Counted from the first letter of the stretch, positions 17,001 through 25,684 are shown. The stretch: 64,000 nt of DNA from Agromyces agglutinans (GCF_009647605.1 NZ_WJIF01000002.1:574998-638997), one strand, 5' to 3'. The notes: generated by a model from the sequence alone, not told the origin. Made by a program: numbers and translations.

Positions 17001-17108
17001 GGGTTCGCGCGCCTCGAGAACGCCCGATCGCGGGACCGGCGTCATGAGGCGGGGCCCGAGGCGTCCCTTCAGCGAACGCCCGAACGGGCGACGCAGGAGG
17101 GAGTGCTC

Positions 17109-17156
17109 ATGCGGCGGCATTGGAACGAATCGTCGGCTCGGGTGGGTGCGCGATGA
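17109..17156 (+). CDS. Putative 15-residue leader peptide coupled to the next gene
   Basis: ATG 17109 is preceded at ideal distance by AGGAGGG, and encodes MRRHWNESSARVGAR. Its TGA overlaps the ATG of the following gene (CGATGA), which itself lacks a ribosome site. A hairpin CGCCCG-AA-CGGGCG (17077-17090) sits just before the ribosome site. This looks like a translated leader controlling or coupling the HTH gene. It is too short for confident gene calling. Confidence 0.4.
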   Translation: MRRHWNESSARVGAR

Positions 17157-17665
17157 CGCAGCAGGATGCTGCGGCAGAAGGGCGCGCGGGCCGATCGCTC
17201 GCGCTCGCCGCGCGGGACCTGGTGGAGGAGGCGATCCGCGAGGAGTTCTTCCAGAAGTTGCCGCCGATGCTGAGCGTCGCGGAGCTCGCCGAGCTGACGC
17301 GCACGACGACGCACTCGATCCGCGGGCTCGTGCAGAGCGGCAGCCTGCAGGCGGAGTTCTCGGCCGGTCGCTACCTGATCCCGCTCGCGGACAACTGGGA
17401 CGTCGTCCGGCGCCTCAGGCCGAGGCTCGTCGGCGGTCCCCGGATCGGTGCGCCTGAGGCCGTCGTGCCCGAGGAGGGGCGTGCGCCCGCCAGTCGCGTC
17501 GCATTGTGGGTCGATGCCGACCTCGCCCGCACGGTGCAGCGGCACCTCCTGCGCACGGGCGAGGACCTCACGACGGTGCTGCGCCGGGGCATCGGCGCCG
17601 AGGGCGCGGGCTGGCGCGACGCGAGCCGCGGCCAGCTGCCCGAGGCGGTCGACCGAGCCGGCTGA
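17153..17665 (+). CDS. Small HTH (excisionase/MerR-like) protein of unknown role
   Basis: About 170 residues. Residues ~35-85 (LPPMLSVAELAELTRTTTHSIRGLVQSGSLQAEFSAGRYLIPLADNWDVVRRL) form a helix-turn-helix of excisionase/MerR-like type. The C-terminal half (ASRVALWVDADLARTVQRHLLRTGEDLTTVLRRGIGAEG) resembles a short ribbon-helix-helix-like or coiled segment. I do not recognise a specific family. ATG 17153 is favoured because its ATGA overlap joins it to the leader ORF; a TTG at 17120 would add 11 residues. Confidence 0.6.
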   Translation: MTQQDAAAEGRAGRSLALAARDLVEEAIREEFFQKLPPMLSVAELAELTRTTTHSIRGLVQSGSLQAEFSAGRYLIPLADNWDVVRRLRPRLVGGPRIGAPEAVVPEEGRAPASRVALWVDADLARTVQRHLLRTGEDLTTVLRRGIGAEGAGWRDASRGQLPEAVDRAG

Positions 17666-17688
17666 GCGGCTCGGCCGAGACGGTGCGC

Positions 17689-17967
17689 CTATGCGGCGTC
17701 GGCCGCGACCTCATCGAGCTTCGCGCCGAGCTCGGCGTCGGTCGGCTCGGTGAAGTGGGTGCCGTCGGGGAAGACGACCACGGGGATGTTCGTGCGACCG
17801 GAGATGGCCTTGGCGCGCTCGGCGCCCTCGACGACGACCTCGAGGTCGACGTAGTCGTAATCGACGCCGCGACGATCGAGCAGCGCCTTCGAGCGACGGC
17901 AGTCACCGCACCATGCGGCGCCGTACATCGTGATCCGGACAGGGTTGAGATCGGTGGGGGAAGTCAT
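17689..17967 (-). CDS. Glutaredoxin/mycoredoxin-like protein
   Basis: A 92-residue thioredoxin-fold protein with the active site AAWCGDCRRSKALLDRRGVDYDYVDLE, a cis-Pro loop NIPVVVFPDG, and the glutaredoxin length and order. Such proteins reduce mixed disulfides with mycothiol (mycoredoxin) or glutathione-like thiols; mycothiol is the likely partner in this group of bacteria, by inference. A TAGGGT -10 box lies 6 bases upstream of ATG 17967, indicating a leaderless mRNA. The first 65 bases overlap the 3' end of the helicase gene in another frame, so its promoter lies inside that coding sequence. Confidence 0.85.
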   Translation of the reverse strand: MTSPTDLNPVRITMYGAAWCGDCRRSKALLDRRGVDYDYVDLEVVVEGAERAKAISGRTNIPVVVFPDGTHFTEPTDAELGAKLDEVAADAA

Positions 17968-20900
17968 GTGAATACCCTACGTAGGAACCCTGTGGGGTAT
18001 TCCCAGCCGGGAGCTCGCCGTGGGCCGGCGCCGCGCGGTCGGCGCCGACGAGCCGGATGAAGGCGCTCAGCTGGGCGACGCCCTCGGGGCGGTACGGCAG
18101 TGCGTCGAGCAGGCCGGGTGAATAGAGCAGGTACGCCGCCCACTGCGCGCGCGAGATCGCGACGTTCAGTCGGTTCTTCAGCAGCAGGAACTCGAGGCCG
18201 CGCGGCGCCGAGCCGGCCGATGATGCCGCGAGCGACACGATCGCGACCACCGCCTCCTGGCCCTGGAACTTGTCGACCGTGCCGACGGGCACCGCCGTGA
18301 ACCCTGCGGCATCGAGCGCCTCGCGCACCGTCGTGAGCTGCGCGTTGTACGGCGTCACGACGATGAGGTCGGCCTGCGTCAACGGACGCGCAGCGCCGCC
18401 GGCATCCGGCCCGCCGACCGGTGCACCGCCGCCCGGCGCGCCGCCGGCCTCCGCCGCTCGGTCGCCGTCGTGGCCCTCGCGCCAGGCGCGCCCGATCAGC
18501 GAACGTACGAGCTGCACGACGACCTCGGCCTCTTCGGGCGAATACGTCGTGTTGTCGTGATGTTGGACCGAGATCGCCTGCAGCCCGGGTTCGATGCCGT
18601 CGAGGTGCCGCGTGAGGGTCAGCGGGTGCGAACGGAGCTCGCCCTCGTACGCGAGGCGCGAGACCGGCGCGGCCACGGCCGGATGCATCCGGCGGCTCTC
18701 CTCGAGGAAGTAGCCGAACTCCTCGGGCAGCACCTCGTGGCCGTCGGCGACCCACCCGAGCGCCGACGTGTCGACCGGCTCGGGATGGATCGCCTGGCTC
18801 ACCTGCGGCAGCTGCTGCGGGTCGCCCAGCAGCAGCAGGTTGCGTGCGGCCAGCGAGACCGCGATGGTCGAGGCCAGCGAGAACTGGCCCGCCTCGTCGA
18901 TGACGAGCAGGTCGAGCGAGCCGCGCGGCACGCGCTTGACGTTGCAGAAGTCCCACGCGGTGCCGCCGATGACGTAGCCGCCCGGCAGGTCGGCCGTGAA
19001 GGCGGCGAGGTCGTCTTTCCGCGCGAGCGCCGTGAAGGTGCGCATGCCCGCCTCGCCCTGGTCTTTCGCGGCCTTGCCGACCAGTCGGGAGTCGAGACCG
19101 GCGCCGACGACCGCTTCGAGCACGTGCTCGACGACCGCGTGCGACTGGGCGACGACGCCCACCTTCCAACCGTGGTCGGCGACCAGACGCGCGATGACGT
19201 GCGAGGCGACGTAGGTCTTTCCCGTGCCGGGCGGCCCCTGCACCGCGAGGTACGAGTGCTCGAGCCGCCGCACCGAGCTCACGACCGCGTCGACGTAGTC
19301 GTGCTCGTCGGTGCGCGCCGCGAGTCCGCCCGCCACGCGCGGAGGAAGGCGGCGCAGGACGTCCATAGCGGGATTCAGCGGCAGTGCGGGCCAGATGCCC
19401 GGCACCTCAGCTGCCCACTCGGCGATCGCCAGCCGCAGCGCGTCGTTCGACGGCGGCCGGCCCGGCCCGACCGCGACGGGCAGCGCGTGCCAGACCGCGT
19501 CGGGCGGCGCGCTCTCTTCGACCACGACACCGGTGTCGGTGACCGCGATGATCGTCGCGTCGATGGTGCGCCGCTGGCCGGGGCGACGGGTCCACGACGC
19601 GACGCCGGCCTCGGCGTCGTAGAACAGGAAGACCCCCGAGCCGACCGAGAACTTCGAGCCGGGCGCGATGCGCCCCGACAGGCGCAGCTCACGGCGAGCC
19701 TTCTGCCACCGCGGCTCTTCGTGCCACGGCGATTCGACGGCCGAGGCGGCCGGGTCGACGACGAGCACGTCGCGGTCGTTCTCCCACGAGTCGACGGGCT
19801 GGTCGGCGCGCAGGAAGTGCGCCCACCAGAAGCTCTTCGCCTCGCGCTCGTGGTAGTCGATCGCGGCCGAGGCGAGCGCGAGGGCCGTGTGGTCGGGGTC
19901 GCGCCCGTCGCCGGGCAGCGCCGGCCCGGCGAGTTCGCGGAGCCTCGTCGCCAGCGGGGAGGCCTGGTAGAGCTTGCCGGCGGAGGCCCGCTCGACGAGT
20001 TCTTCGGGCGGAACGGGCACGACGCCCTCGCGCCGGGCGATGCCGATCAGCCAGTCGCGAAGCCGCCTGGTCGACACGCAGTCGTACCGGTTGTAGTCGG
20101 CGAGGTCGTCGAGCACGGCCTGGCCCTCGGCCCGCTCGACGGGGTCGGGGGAGTCGGCGAGGGCCCTGGCACGTACGTACTCGGTGATCGAATCGCCGCC
20201 CGACTTCACGTCGGCCTCGCGCAGCTCGGTGCCCATGTACAGCGGCTCGAGCTTCTTGATCGAGTACGAGCGGCTGCCGACCCGCACCGAGCGCTTCACG
20301 ATCGGGTAGAGGTCGACGAGCACGCCGTCGGCGAGCAGTTGGTCGACGTCGGCCTCGCCGACGCCGTGCCGCGCCGCGATCGCCGTGAGGTGGGTGCGCT
20401 CGTAGGCGGCGTAGTGGTAGATGTGCAGGTCGGGGTGCACCTGGCGCCGCAGCTTCACGAGCTCGAGGAAGCGCAGCAGCGCCTCGCGCTCTTCCGCGAA
20501 GGAGTGCGCCCAGAACGCCGTGTACACCTCGCGGTCGTCGACCATGCCCCACAGGTAGTCGAGGTTCCAGCTCGTGGCGTCGCCCTCGGTGTACAGCGGG
20601 TCGCCCTCGAAGTCGAAGAACAGATCGCCCGCCGACGGCCGGGGGATGGCCGCGATCGCGCTCGCGTCGCGCACCTCGACGGGCGGCGGCAGCGGCGGGT
20701 CGCCGGGGGTCCACGAACCGGTTGCCTCGGCCTCGAGCGCCTGCGCCTCGGCCGCGAGTTGCAGGCGGGCCTGCGCGCGCAGCGCGTCGATCGTGGAGTC
20801 GATGACGTGCGGGACGGGCCCGGTCGAGGCGGCCAGCTCGTCGATCGTCGTGATGCCCGCGGCGGCGAGGTGCTCGCGCTGGGTCACCCGGAGGCCGCCG

Positions 20901-21613
20901 ACCATGAGCACGTCGCGGTGCGCCTGCACCTCGAGCTCGCAGGTCGGGCAGCGCCCGTCGTGCAGGTAGCGCGGGTCGCCCCACGCGACGGGCTCGGAAT
21001 CGGCGAGGCGCTCGTCGACGAGCCGCCGCAGCCGCGCGACGCGCATCGCGTAGACGGGGCTGATGTCGTCGCGGCGGTGCTCGCTGGACGAGCCATCGCC
21101 GAGCAGGAGTTCGACCGTGTCGTCGCAGGGGATGCCGAGGCGGTCGAGCTGGGCGGCATAGGCCGCGAGCTGCAGCAGCGCCGTGACGCGCGCGTGCCGC
21201 GCGAGCTTCGAGTCCTGCACGCGGTAACGGCCGTCGGCGCGCCGCACGATGAAGTCCGCGAACCCGATGAACCCGTCGTCGACGAAGGTCGCCTGGTAGA
21301 CGACGGGCGCGCCCGCCTCCAGCGCCGCGATCGTCTGCGCCACGGCTGCCTCGACCGCGTCGCGGTCGCGGACGTTCGGCTGCTCGATCTCGACGACGCC
21401 GTCGCCGAACCGGGCCCGGTAGTCGGCGAGCACGCGCAGCTCGTGCTCGGTGCCGAGGGCGCCAGCACGCTCGAGCATCGCGTCGGTGTTCGGCTCGAAT
21501 CGGGTGTCGCGGCCGAGCTTGACGTCGAGCTCGCGCAGGAACGCGAACTCGCAGTCGGACGCCTTCTTCAGGTCGCTCGCGCTCGTGACGACGGAGCCGT
21601 CGAGGATGAACAT
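17903..21613 (-). CDS. TM0106-type RecB-like nuclease fused to SF1 (Upf1/Dna2-like) helicase
   Basis: A 1236-residue three-part protein. Residues ~10-200 form a RecB/Cas4-like nuclease (GFADFIVRRADGRYRVQDSKLARHARVTALLQLAAYAAQL, with catalytic D and QDxK), followed by a Cys pair CPTC. Residues ~345-540 hold an RNase-H-like exonuclease-type domain (DLFFDFEGDPLY, then YHYAAYERTHL and DLADYNRYDCVSTRRL). The C-terminal half is an SF1 helicase: Walker A QGPPGTGKT with Lys799, Walker B VIDEAGQFSLAS (~905), GDPQQLPQ, then TVDKFQGQEA and NRLNVAISRA. It probably processes DNA or RNA ends. ATG 21613 has AAGGAG upstream. Its 3' end runs into the glutaredoxin gene. Confidence 0.9.
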   Translation of the reverse strand: MFILDGSVVTSASDLKKASDCEFAFLRELDVKLGRDTRFEPNTDAMLERAGALGTEHELRVLADYRARFGDGVVEIEQPNVRDRDAVEAAVAQTIAALEAGAPVVYQATFVDDGFIGFADFIVRRADGRYRVQDSKLARHARVTALLQLAAYAAQLDRLGIPCDDTVELLLGDGSSSEHRRDDISPVYAMRVARLRRLVDERLADSEPVAWGDPRYLHDGRCPTCELEVQAHRDVLMVGGLRVTQREHLAAAGITTIDELAASTGPVPHVIDSTIDALRAQARLQLAAEAQALEAEATGSWTPGDPPLPPPVEVRDASAIAAIPRPSAGDLFFDFEGDPLYTEGDATSWNLDYLWGMVDDREVYTAFWAHSFAEEREALLRFLELVKLRRQVHPDLHIYHYAAYERTHLTAIAARHGVGEADVDQLLADGVLVDLYPIVKRSVRVGSRSYSIKKLEPLYMGTELREADVKSGGDSITEYVRARALADSPDPVERAEGQAVLDDLADYNRYDCVSTRRLRDWLIGIARREGVVPVPPEELVERASAGKLYQASPLATRLRELAGPALPGDGRDPDHTALALASAAIDYHEREAKSFWWAHFLRADQPVDSWENDRDVLVVDPAASAVESPWHEEPRWQKARRELRLSGRIAPGSKFSVGSGVFLFYDAEAGVASWTRRPGQRRTIDATIIAVTDTGVVVEESAPPDAVWHALPVAVGPGRPPSNDALRLAIAEWAAEVPGIWPALPLNPAMDVLRRLPPRVAGGLAARTDEHDYVDAVVSSVRRLEHSYLAVQGPPGTGKTYVASHVIARLVADHGWKVGVVAQSHAVVEHVLEAVVGAGLDSRLVGKAAKDQGEAGMRTFTALARKDDLAAFTADLPGGYVIGGTAWDFCNVKRVPRGSLDLLVIDEAGQFSLASTIAVSLAARNLLLLGDPQQLPQVSQAIHPEPVDTSALGWVADGHEVLPEEFGYFLEESRRMHPAVAAPVSRLAYEGELRSHPLTLTRHLDGIEPGLQAISVQHHDNTTYSPEEAEVVVQLVRSLIGRAWREGHDGDRAAEAGGAPGGGAPVGGPDAGGAARPLTQADLIVVTPYNAQLTTVREALDAAGFTAVPVGTVDKFQGQEAVVAIVSLAASSAGSAPRGLEFLLLKNRLNVAISRAQWAAYLLYSPGLLDALPYRPEGVAQLSAFIRLVGADRAAPAHGELPAGNTPQGSYVGYSHDFPHRSQPCPDHDVRRRMVR
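17974..17979 (-). promoter_or_regulatory. Putative -10 box (TAGGGT) inside the helicase 3' end
   Basis: TAGGGT on the minus strand, 6 bases before the glutaredoxin-like ATG at 17967. It lies within the last codons of the helicase gene. Confidence 0.5.
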
Positions 21614-21755
21614 GCGGCTCCTTCTCGCGGGTGCCGGCGGGTTCCGGCGTGCCTCCACGCTAACCCGCACCGCCGACACGGAGGCCCGACGCGAAGCGTC
21701 GCCGCGCCGGTGCGCGGGAGCGGCATCCGCCCTCGACGCGGCATCCGCTCGCGCG

Positions 21756-21761
21756 TAGGGT
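21756..21761 (+). promoter_or_regulatory. Putative -10 box (TAGGGT), leaderless promoter
   Basis: TAGGGT ends 7 bases before ATG 21769; no ribosome site is present. Confidence 0.5.
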
Positions 21762-21768
21762 GACCGCC

Positions 21769-22158
21769 ATGGATTGGGAGGGCGTGCGCGAGCTCGCGCT
21801 GTCGTTCCCCGACACGACCGAGCACGTGAGCTGGGGCTCCGCGCACTGGCGCGTGCACAACCGCGGCTTCGTGTGGGAGCGGCCGCTGCGCCGCGCGGAC
21901 CTCGAGTACCTGCGCATCGCCGAGCAGCCGGGGCCCGTGCTCGGCGCGCGCGTCGAGGACGAGGCGGTGAAGTTCGCGCTCGCGCGCGAGGACCCGTCGG
22001 TGTTCTTCACGACGCCGCACTTCGACGGGTTCCCGGCGATCCTCGTGCACCTCGACCGCATCCCCGACCGCCGGCTCGAGGAGCTCGCCGCGGAGGCGTG
22101 GCTCGCCGTCGCGCCCGCGAAGCTCGCCCGGGCGTGGCTCACGGAGCATCCCGACTGA
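21769..22158 (+). CDS. MmcQ/YjbR family DNA-binding protein
   Basis: A 129-residue protein of the CyaY-like fold family often annotated MmcQ/YjbR. It begins MDWEGVRELALSFPDTTEHVSWGSAHWRVHNRGFVWERPL, and ends LAAEAWLAVAPAKLARAWLTEHP, matching the family start (LALSLPxxxE) and the C-terminal helix (AWxxxxPxxLxxxW). A biochemical role is not established. ATG 21769 is set by the -10 box; a GTG at 21760 would be inside that box. It ends only 5 bases from the convergent TetR stop, with no room for a separate terminator. Confidence 0.85.
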   Translation: MDWEGVRELALSFPDTTEHVSWGSAHWRVHNRGFVWERPLRRADLEYLRIAEQPGPVLGARVEDEAVKFALAREDPSVFFTTPHFDGFPAILVHLDRIPDRRLEELAAEAWLAVAPAKLARAWLTEHPD

Positions 22159-22163
22159 GGCGC

Positions 22164-22808
22164 CTACTCGACCGCCGGGGTCGCGAGCGCGCCGCGGGGC
22201 AGGGCGAGCATGCCCTCGAGGGCGCTCATGATGAGCGATCCGCGGTCGCCGGCATCGCCCCAGCGCACGAGCGCCTGGGCGTTCAGCCCGTCGATCATGC
22301 CCAGGACCTGCCAGGCGACGGATGCCGCGTCGTCGGTGTCGAACGCCCCCTCGGCGACCCCGTCGTCGACGATCTCGCGGATCACGGCCTGCCACGCGTC
22401 CATCTGCTCGCGCACGCGCGCGGCGAGCGTCTCGTTGCGGCGGCCGAGCGCCCACGCCTCGACCCAGACGAGCGTGACGTCGTCGCGCTCGCCGTCGAGC
22501 AGCGTCGCGACGAGCGTGCCGAGGCGGGCCGTCGGCGTCGGGCGCGATGCCACGAGCGCGGCGACCTCGTCGACCTCGGCCGAGACGATCGCGGCGAAGG
22601 TGTCGGCGACGAGGGCGTCCATCGCGGGCCGGTAGTGCGCGACGAGCGCGGGGGTGACGCCCGCGCGCGTGGCGACGGCTCTCAGGGTCACCGCCGCGAG
22701 CCCGTCCTCGAGTGCGAGCGCGTGCGCCGCGGCCGTGATCTCGGCGGCGCGCTCGGCGGGGGCCTTGCGTGCTCGTCGGGTTCGGGGCATCCGCTCGTCG
22801 CTTGACAT
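22164..22808 (-). CDS. TetR/AcrR family transcriptional regulator
   Basis: A 214-residue repressor with an N-terminal HTH (RAAEITAAAHALALEDGLAAVTLRAVATRAGVTPALVAHYRPAMDALV), in which the recognition helix TPALVAHYRPA resembles BetI-like regulators, and an all-helical ligand domain. It is divergent from the agmatine-deiminase-type operon, with a perfect palindrome between them, so it probably represses that operon and itself. The inducer is likely a substrate of that pathway (inference). ATG 22808 lies 8 bases after TAGACT, fitting a leaderless mRNA. Confidence 0.88.
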   Translation of the reverse strand: MSSDERMPRTRRARKAPAERAAEITAAAHALALEDGLAAVTLRAVATRAGVTPALVAHYRPAMDALVADTFAAIVSAEVDEVAALVASRPTPTARLGTLVATLLDGERDDVTLVWVEAWALGRRNETLAARVREQMDAWQAVIREIVDDGVAEGAFDTDDAASVAWQVLGMIDGLNAQALVRWGDAGDRGSLIMSALEGMLALPRGALATPAVE

Positions 22809-22816
22809 CGCCGCCC

Positions 22817-22822
22817 AGTCTA
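22817..22822 (-). promoter_or_regulatory. Putative -10 box (TAGACT) of the tetR gene
   Basis: TAGACT on the minus strand, 8 bases before ATG 22808. The palindrome at 22840-22859 lies where the -35 region would be, so repressor binding would block it. Confidence 0.45.
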
Positions 22823-22839
22823 GGTAACTTCGCCGGTGT

Positions 22840-22859
22840 TATTGATCATGCGATCAATA
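22840..22859. promoter_or_regulatory. Palindromic operator for the divergent TetR regulator
   Basis: TATTGATC-ATGC-GATCAATA is a perfect 8+4+8 palindrome in the 96-base gap between tetR and the agmatine deiminase gene, and is the only AT-rich stretch there. Position and symmetry are as expected for a TetR operator. Confidence 0.75.
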
Positions 22860-22904
22860 TATCGGGTGCGGCCGATCGGGCGCACCCCCGAGGAGGAGTT
22901 CCGC

Positions 22905-23939
22905 ATGGCCTGGCGCATGCCCGCTGAGACCGCCCCGCACGAGCGCACCTGGATGGCGTTCCCGCGCGAGGGGATCACCCTCGGCGAGTCGGCCGCCGAA
23001 CGCGAGGAGGGCTACGCCGCGTGGACCGCGGTCGCCCACGCCGTCGCCGAGTTCGAGCCGGTCGCCATGGTCGTCGATCCGAGCGAGCGCGAGCGCGCGG
23101 CACGGATGCTCGGCACCGGCATCCAGCAGGTCGAGGCTCCCGTCGACGAGTTCTGGATGCGCGACCACGGGCCGACGTTCGTCGTCGACGACGAGCGGCC
23201 CGGCGTGCTCGGCGCGGTCGACTGGGTGTTCAACGGCTGGGGTGCGCCCGAGTGGTCGGAGTGGCGCAAGTCGGCCGAGCACGCGCGGCTCATCGCGGAA
23301 CTCGTCGGCGCCGAGCTCGTGTCGAGCCTGCTGGTGAACGAGGGCGGCGGCATCCACGTCGACGGCGAGGGCACCGTGCTCGTCACCGAGACCGTGCAGC
23401 TCGACCCGCGCCGCAACCCCTACGCCGACCGCGCGCGCGTCGAGGCCGAGCTCGCGCGCACGATCGGTGCGACGACCGCGATCTGGCTGCCTCGCGGACT
23501 CACGCGCGACTACGACGAGTTCGGCACGAACGGGCACGTCGACATCGTCGCGACGATTTCCTCGCCCGGCCGCCTGCTGCTGCACGCGCAGCCCGATCCG
23601 GGGCATCCCGATCACGAGGTCATGCGCGGTATCCGCGCCGAGATCGAGACGCAGACGGATGCCTCGGGCCGGCGCCTCGAGATCGTCGACCTGCCCGCGC
23701 CGTCGACGCTGCGCGACGACGAGGGCTTCGTCGACTGGAGCTACGTCAACCACCTGGTCGTCAACGGCGGCGTGATCGCGTGCGGCTTCGGCGACGAGCG
23801 GGCGGATGCCGCGGCGCGCGAGATCCTCGAGGCGGCCTACCCCGGGCGCCGCGCCGTGACGGTCGATGCCCGGCCGCTGTTCGCGCGCGGCGGGGGGATC
23901 CACTGCATCACCCAGCAGCAGCCGGCGGTGGCGCGATGA
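22905..23939 (+). CDS. Agmatine deiminase / peptidyl-arginine deiminase family protein
   Basis: A 344-residue protein of the pentein (guanidino-group-modifying) fold. It has MAWRMPAETAPHERTWMAFP, WMRDHGPTFVVD (substrate-binding Asp), VNEGGGIHVDGEGTVLVTE, GTNGHVDIVA (catalytic His) and GGGIHCITQQQP with Cys334 as nucleophile. Family members turn agmatine into N-carbamoylputrescine and ammonia; some act on other guanidines. ATG 22905 has GAGGAGGAG upstream, so the in-frame ATGs at 22836 and 22848 (inside the operator) are not used. It is translationally coupled to the amidase gene through an ATGA overlap. Confidence 0.9.
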   Translation: MAWRMPAETAPHERTWMAFPREGITLGESAAEREEGYAAWTAVAHAVAEFEPVAMVVDPSERERAARMLGTGIQQVEAPVDEFWMRDHGPTFVVDDERPGVLGAVDWVFNGWGAPEWSEWRKSAEHARLIAELVGAELVSSLLVNEGGGIHVDGEGTVLVTETVQLDPRRNPYADRARVEAELARTIGATTAIWLPRGLTRDYDEFGTNGHVDIVATISSPGRLLLHAQPDPGHPDHEVMRGIRAEIETQTDASGRRLEIVDLPAPSTLRDDEGFVDWSYVNHLVVNGGVIACGFGDERADAAAREILEAAYPGRRAVTVDARPLFARGGGIHCITQQQPAVAR

Positions 23940-25684
23940 GCGGGGTTCGGCCGACGGGTGGGTTCGAGGTCGTCGAGGCGTCGATCGCGGAGCTCCGGGG
24001 CGCGCTCGAGCGCGGGGCCGCGACGAGCGTCGGACTCGTGCAGGCCTACCTCGACCGCATCGAGGCATACGACGTGCCCGGCACCGCGACCGCGCTGAAC
24101 GCCGTCGTCGTGCGCAATCCCGACGCGCTCGCCGAGGCCGAGGCATCCGATGCCCGTCGAGCGCGCGGCGAGACGCTCGGACCGCTCGACGGCATCCCGT
24201 ACACCGCGAAGGACAGCTATCTCGTGCGCGGCCTCACCGCGGCCGCCGGCAGTCCCGCGTTCGAGCACCTCGTCGCGCAGCGCGACGCGTTCACGATTGA
24301 GCGGTTGCGCGGTGCGGGCGCCATCTGCCTCGGCCTCACGAACATGCCGCCGATGGCCAACGGCGGCATGCAGCGCGGGGTCTACGGCCGCGCCGAGTCG
24401 CCCTACAACGCCGAGTACCTGACCGCGGCGTTCGGCTCGGGCTCGTCCAACGGGTCGGGCACCGCGACCGCGGCGTCGTTCGCGGCGTTCGGGCTCGCCG
24501 AGGAGAGCTGGTCGTCGGGCCGGGCGCCCGCGTCGAACAATGCGCTGTGCGCCTACACGCCCTCGCGCGGCGTGATCTCGATCCGCGGCAACTGGCCGCT
24601 CGTGCCCACCATGGATGTCGTCGTGCCGCACACGCGCACCATGGCCGACCTCCTCGAGGTGCTCGACGTCATCGTCGCCGACGACGCAGAGACCCGCGGC
24701 GACTTCTGGCGGATGCAGCCGTGGGTGCCGCTTCCGGCGGCCTCGGAGGTGCGGCCTCCGTCGTACCCGGCGCTCGCGCCGGCGGATGTCCCGGAGGCGC
24801 GCGCCGCGCTCGCCGGTCGCCGGTTCGGCGTGCCGCGCATGTACGTGAACGCCGACCCGCTCGCGGGCACCGCGGAGCCCGGCACCGCGGGCATCGGCGG
24901 GCAGACGGGGCAGCGCATCGAGACGCGCGCCTCGGTCATCGACCTGTGGGAGGCCGCCCGCCGCGACCTCGAGGCCGCCGGTGCCGAGGTCGTGCTCGTC
25001 GACTTCCCCGTCGTCTCGAACTACGAGGGCGACCGGCCGGGCGCGCCGACGATCGCGACGCGCGGGCTCGTGTCGACGGCGTACCTGCGCCGCGAGATCG
25101 TCGACCTGTCGGCGTGGGCGTGGGAGGACTTCCTGCGCGCCAACGGCGACCCGGCGCTCTCGACGCTCGCCGACGTCGACGGGTCGACGATCTTCCCGCA
25201 CCCCGAAGGCGCCCTGCCCGACCGGTACGCGGGCTTCGAGGATGACGTCGTGACCTACCCCGACTGGGTGCGCGCGCATCCGCATGCCACCCTCGAGGCG
25301 ATACCCGAGATCGAGGGCGGACTCCGCGGGCTCGAGCAGACCCGCCGCATCGACCTCGAGCAATGGATGGACGGCCTCGGCCTCGACGCCGTGGTCTTCC
25401 CGGCCGTCGCCGACGTGGGGCACGCCGACATGGACGTGCACGAGGCATCCGCCGACCTCGGCTGGCGCAACGGCGTCTGGGTCGCGAACGGCAACCTCGT
25501 GCCGCGCCACCTCGGCATCCCGACCGTCACCGTTCCGATGGGCACCATGGCCGACACCCGTATGCCCGTCGGCCTGACGTTCGCCGGACGCGCCTACGAC
25601 GACACGGCGCTGCTCGCGCTCGCCGCCGCCTTCGAGGCGACCGGGTCGCGTCGCACCGAGCCGCCGCGCACGCCCCGGCTCTGA
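23936..25684 (+). CDS. Amidase (amidase signature family)
   Basis: A 582-residue serine hydrolase. The amidase signature Lys is in IPYTAKDSY, the cis-Ser in FGSGSSNGSGTATAAS, and the nucleophilic Ser in the divergent ESWSSGRAPAS, where the usual TDTGGSIRIPA is altered to SWSSGRAPA with Ser and R-x-P-A kept. It is larger than typical (~470), with an insertion of about 100 residues in the middle. Its ATG overlaps the deiminase stop (ATGA), so the two form an operon. It may hydrolyse the carbamoyl or amide product of the upstream enzyme, in place of the nitrilase-family AguB, but this is inference. Confidence 0.88.
   Translation: MSGVRPTGGFEVVEASIAELRGALERGAATSVGLVQAYLDRIEAYDVPGTATALNAVVVRNPDALAEAEASDARRARGETLGPLDGIPYTAKDSYLVRGLTAAAGSPAFEHLVAQRDAFTIERLRGAGAICLGLTNMPPMANGGMQRGVYGRAESPYNAEYLTAAFGSGSSNGSGTATAASFAAFGLAEESWSSGRAPASNNALCAYTPSRGVISIRGNWPLVPTMDVVVPHTRTMADLLEVLDVIVADDAETRGDFWRMQPWVPLPAASEVRPPSYPALAPADVPEARAALAGRRFGVPRMYVNADPLAGTAEPGTAGIGGQTGQRIETRASVIDLWEAARRDLEAAGAEVVLVDFPVVSNYEGDRPGAPTIATRGLVSTAYLRREIVDLSAWAWEDFLRANGDPALSTLADVDGSTIFPHPEGALPDRYAGFEDDVVTYPDWVRAHPHATLEAIPEIEGGLRGLEQTRRIDLEQWMDGLGLDAVVFPAVADVGHADMDVHEASADLGWRNGVWVANGNLVPRHLGIPTVTVPMGTMADTRMPVGLTFAGRAYDDTALLALAAAFEATGSRRTEPPRTPRL

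Noticed and set aside
18470..21763. A plus-strand open frame of more than 1000 codons opposite the nuclease-helicase
   Set aside because: Shadow of the helicase; low-complexity Arg/Asp/Val composition and no start signals.
22836..22904. An upstream start for the agmatine deiminase at 22836 or 22848
   Set aside because: Those ATGs lie in or beside the palindromic operator; GAGGAGGAG and the family N-terminus point to 22905.
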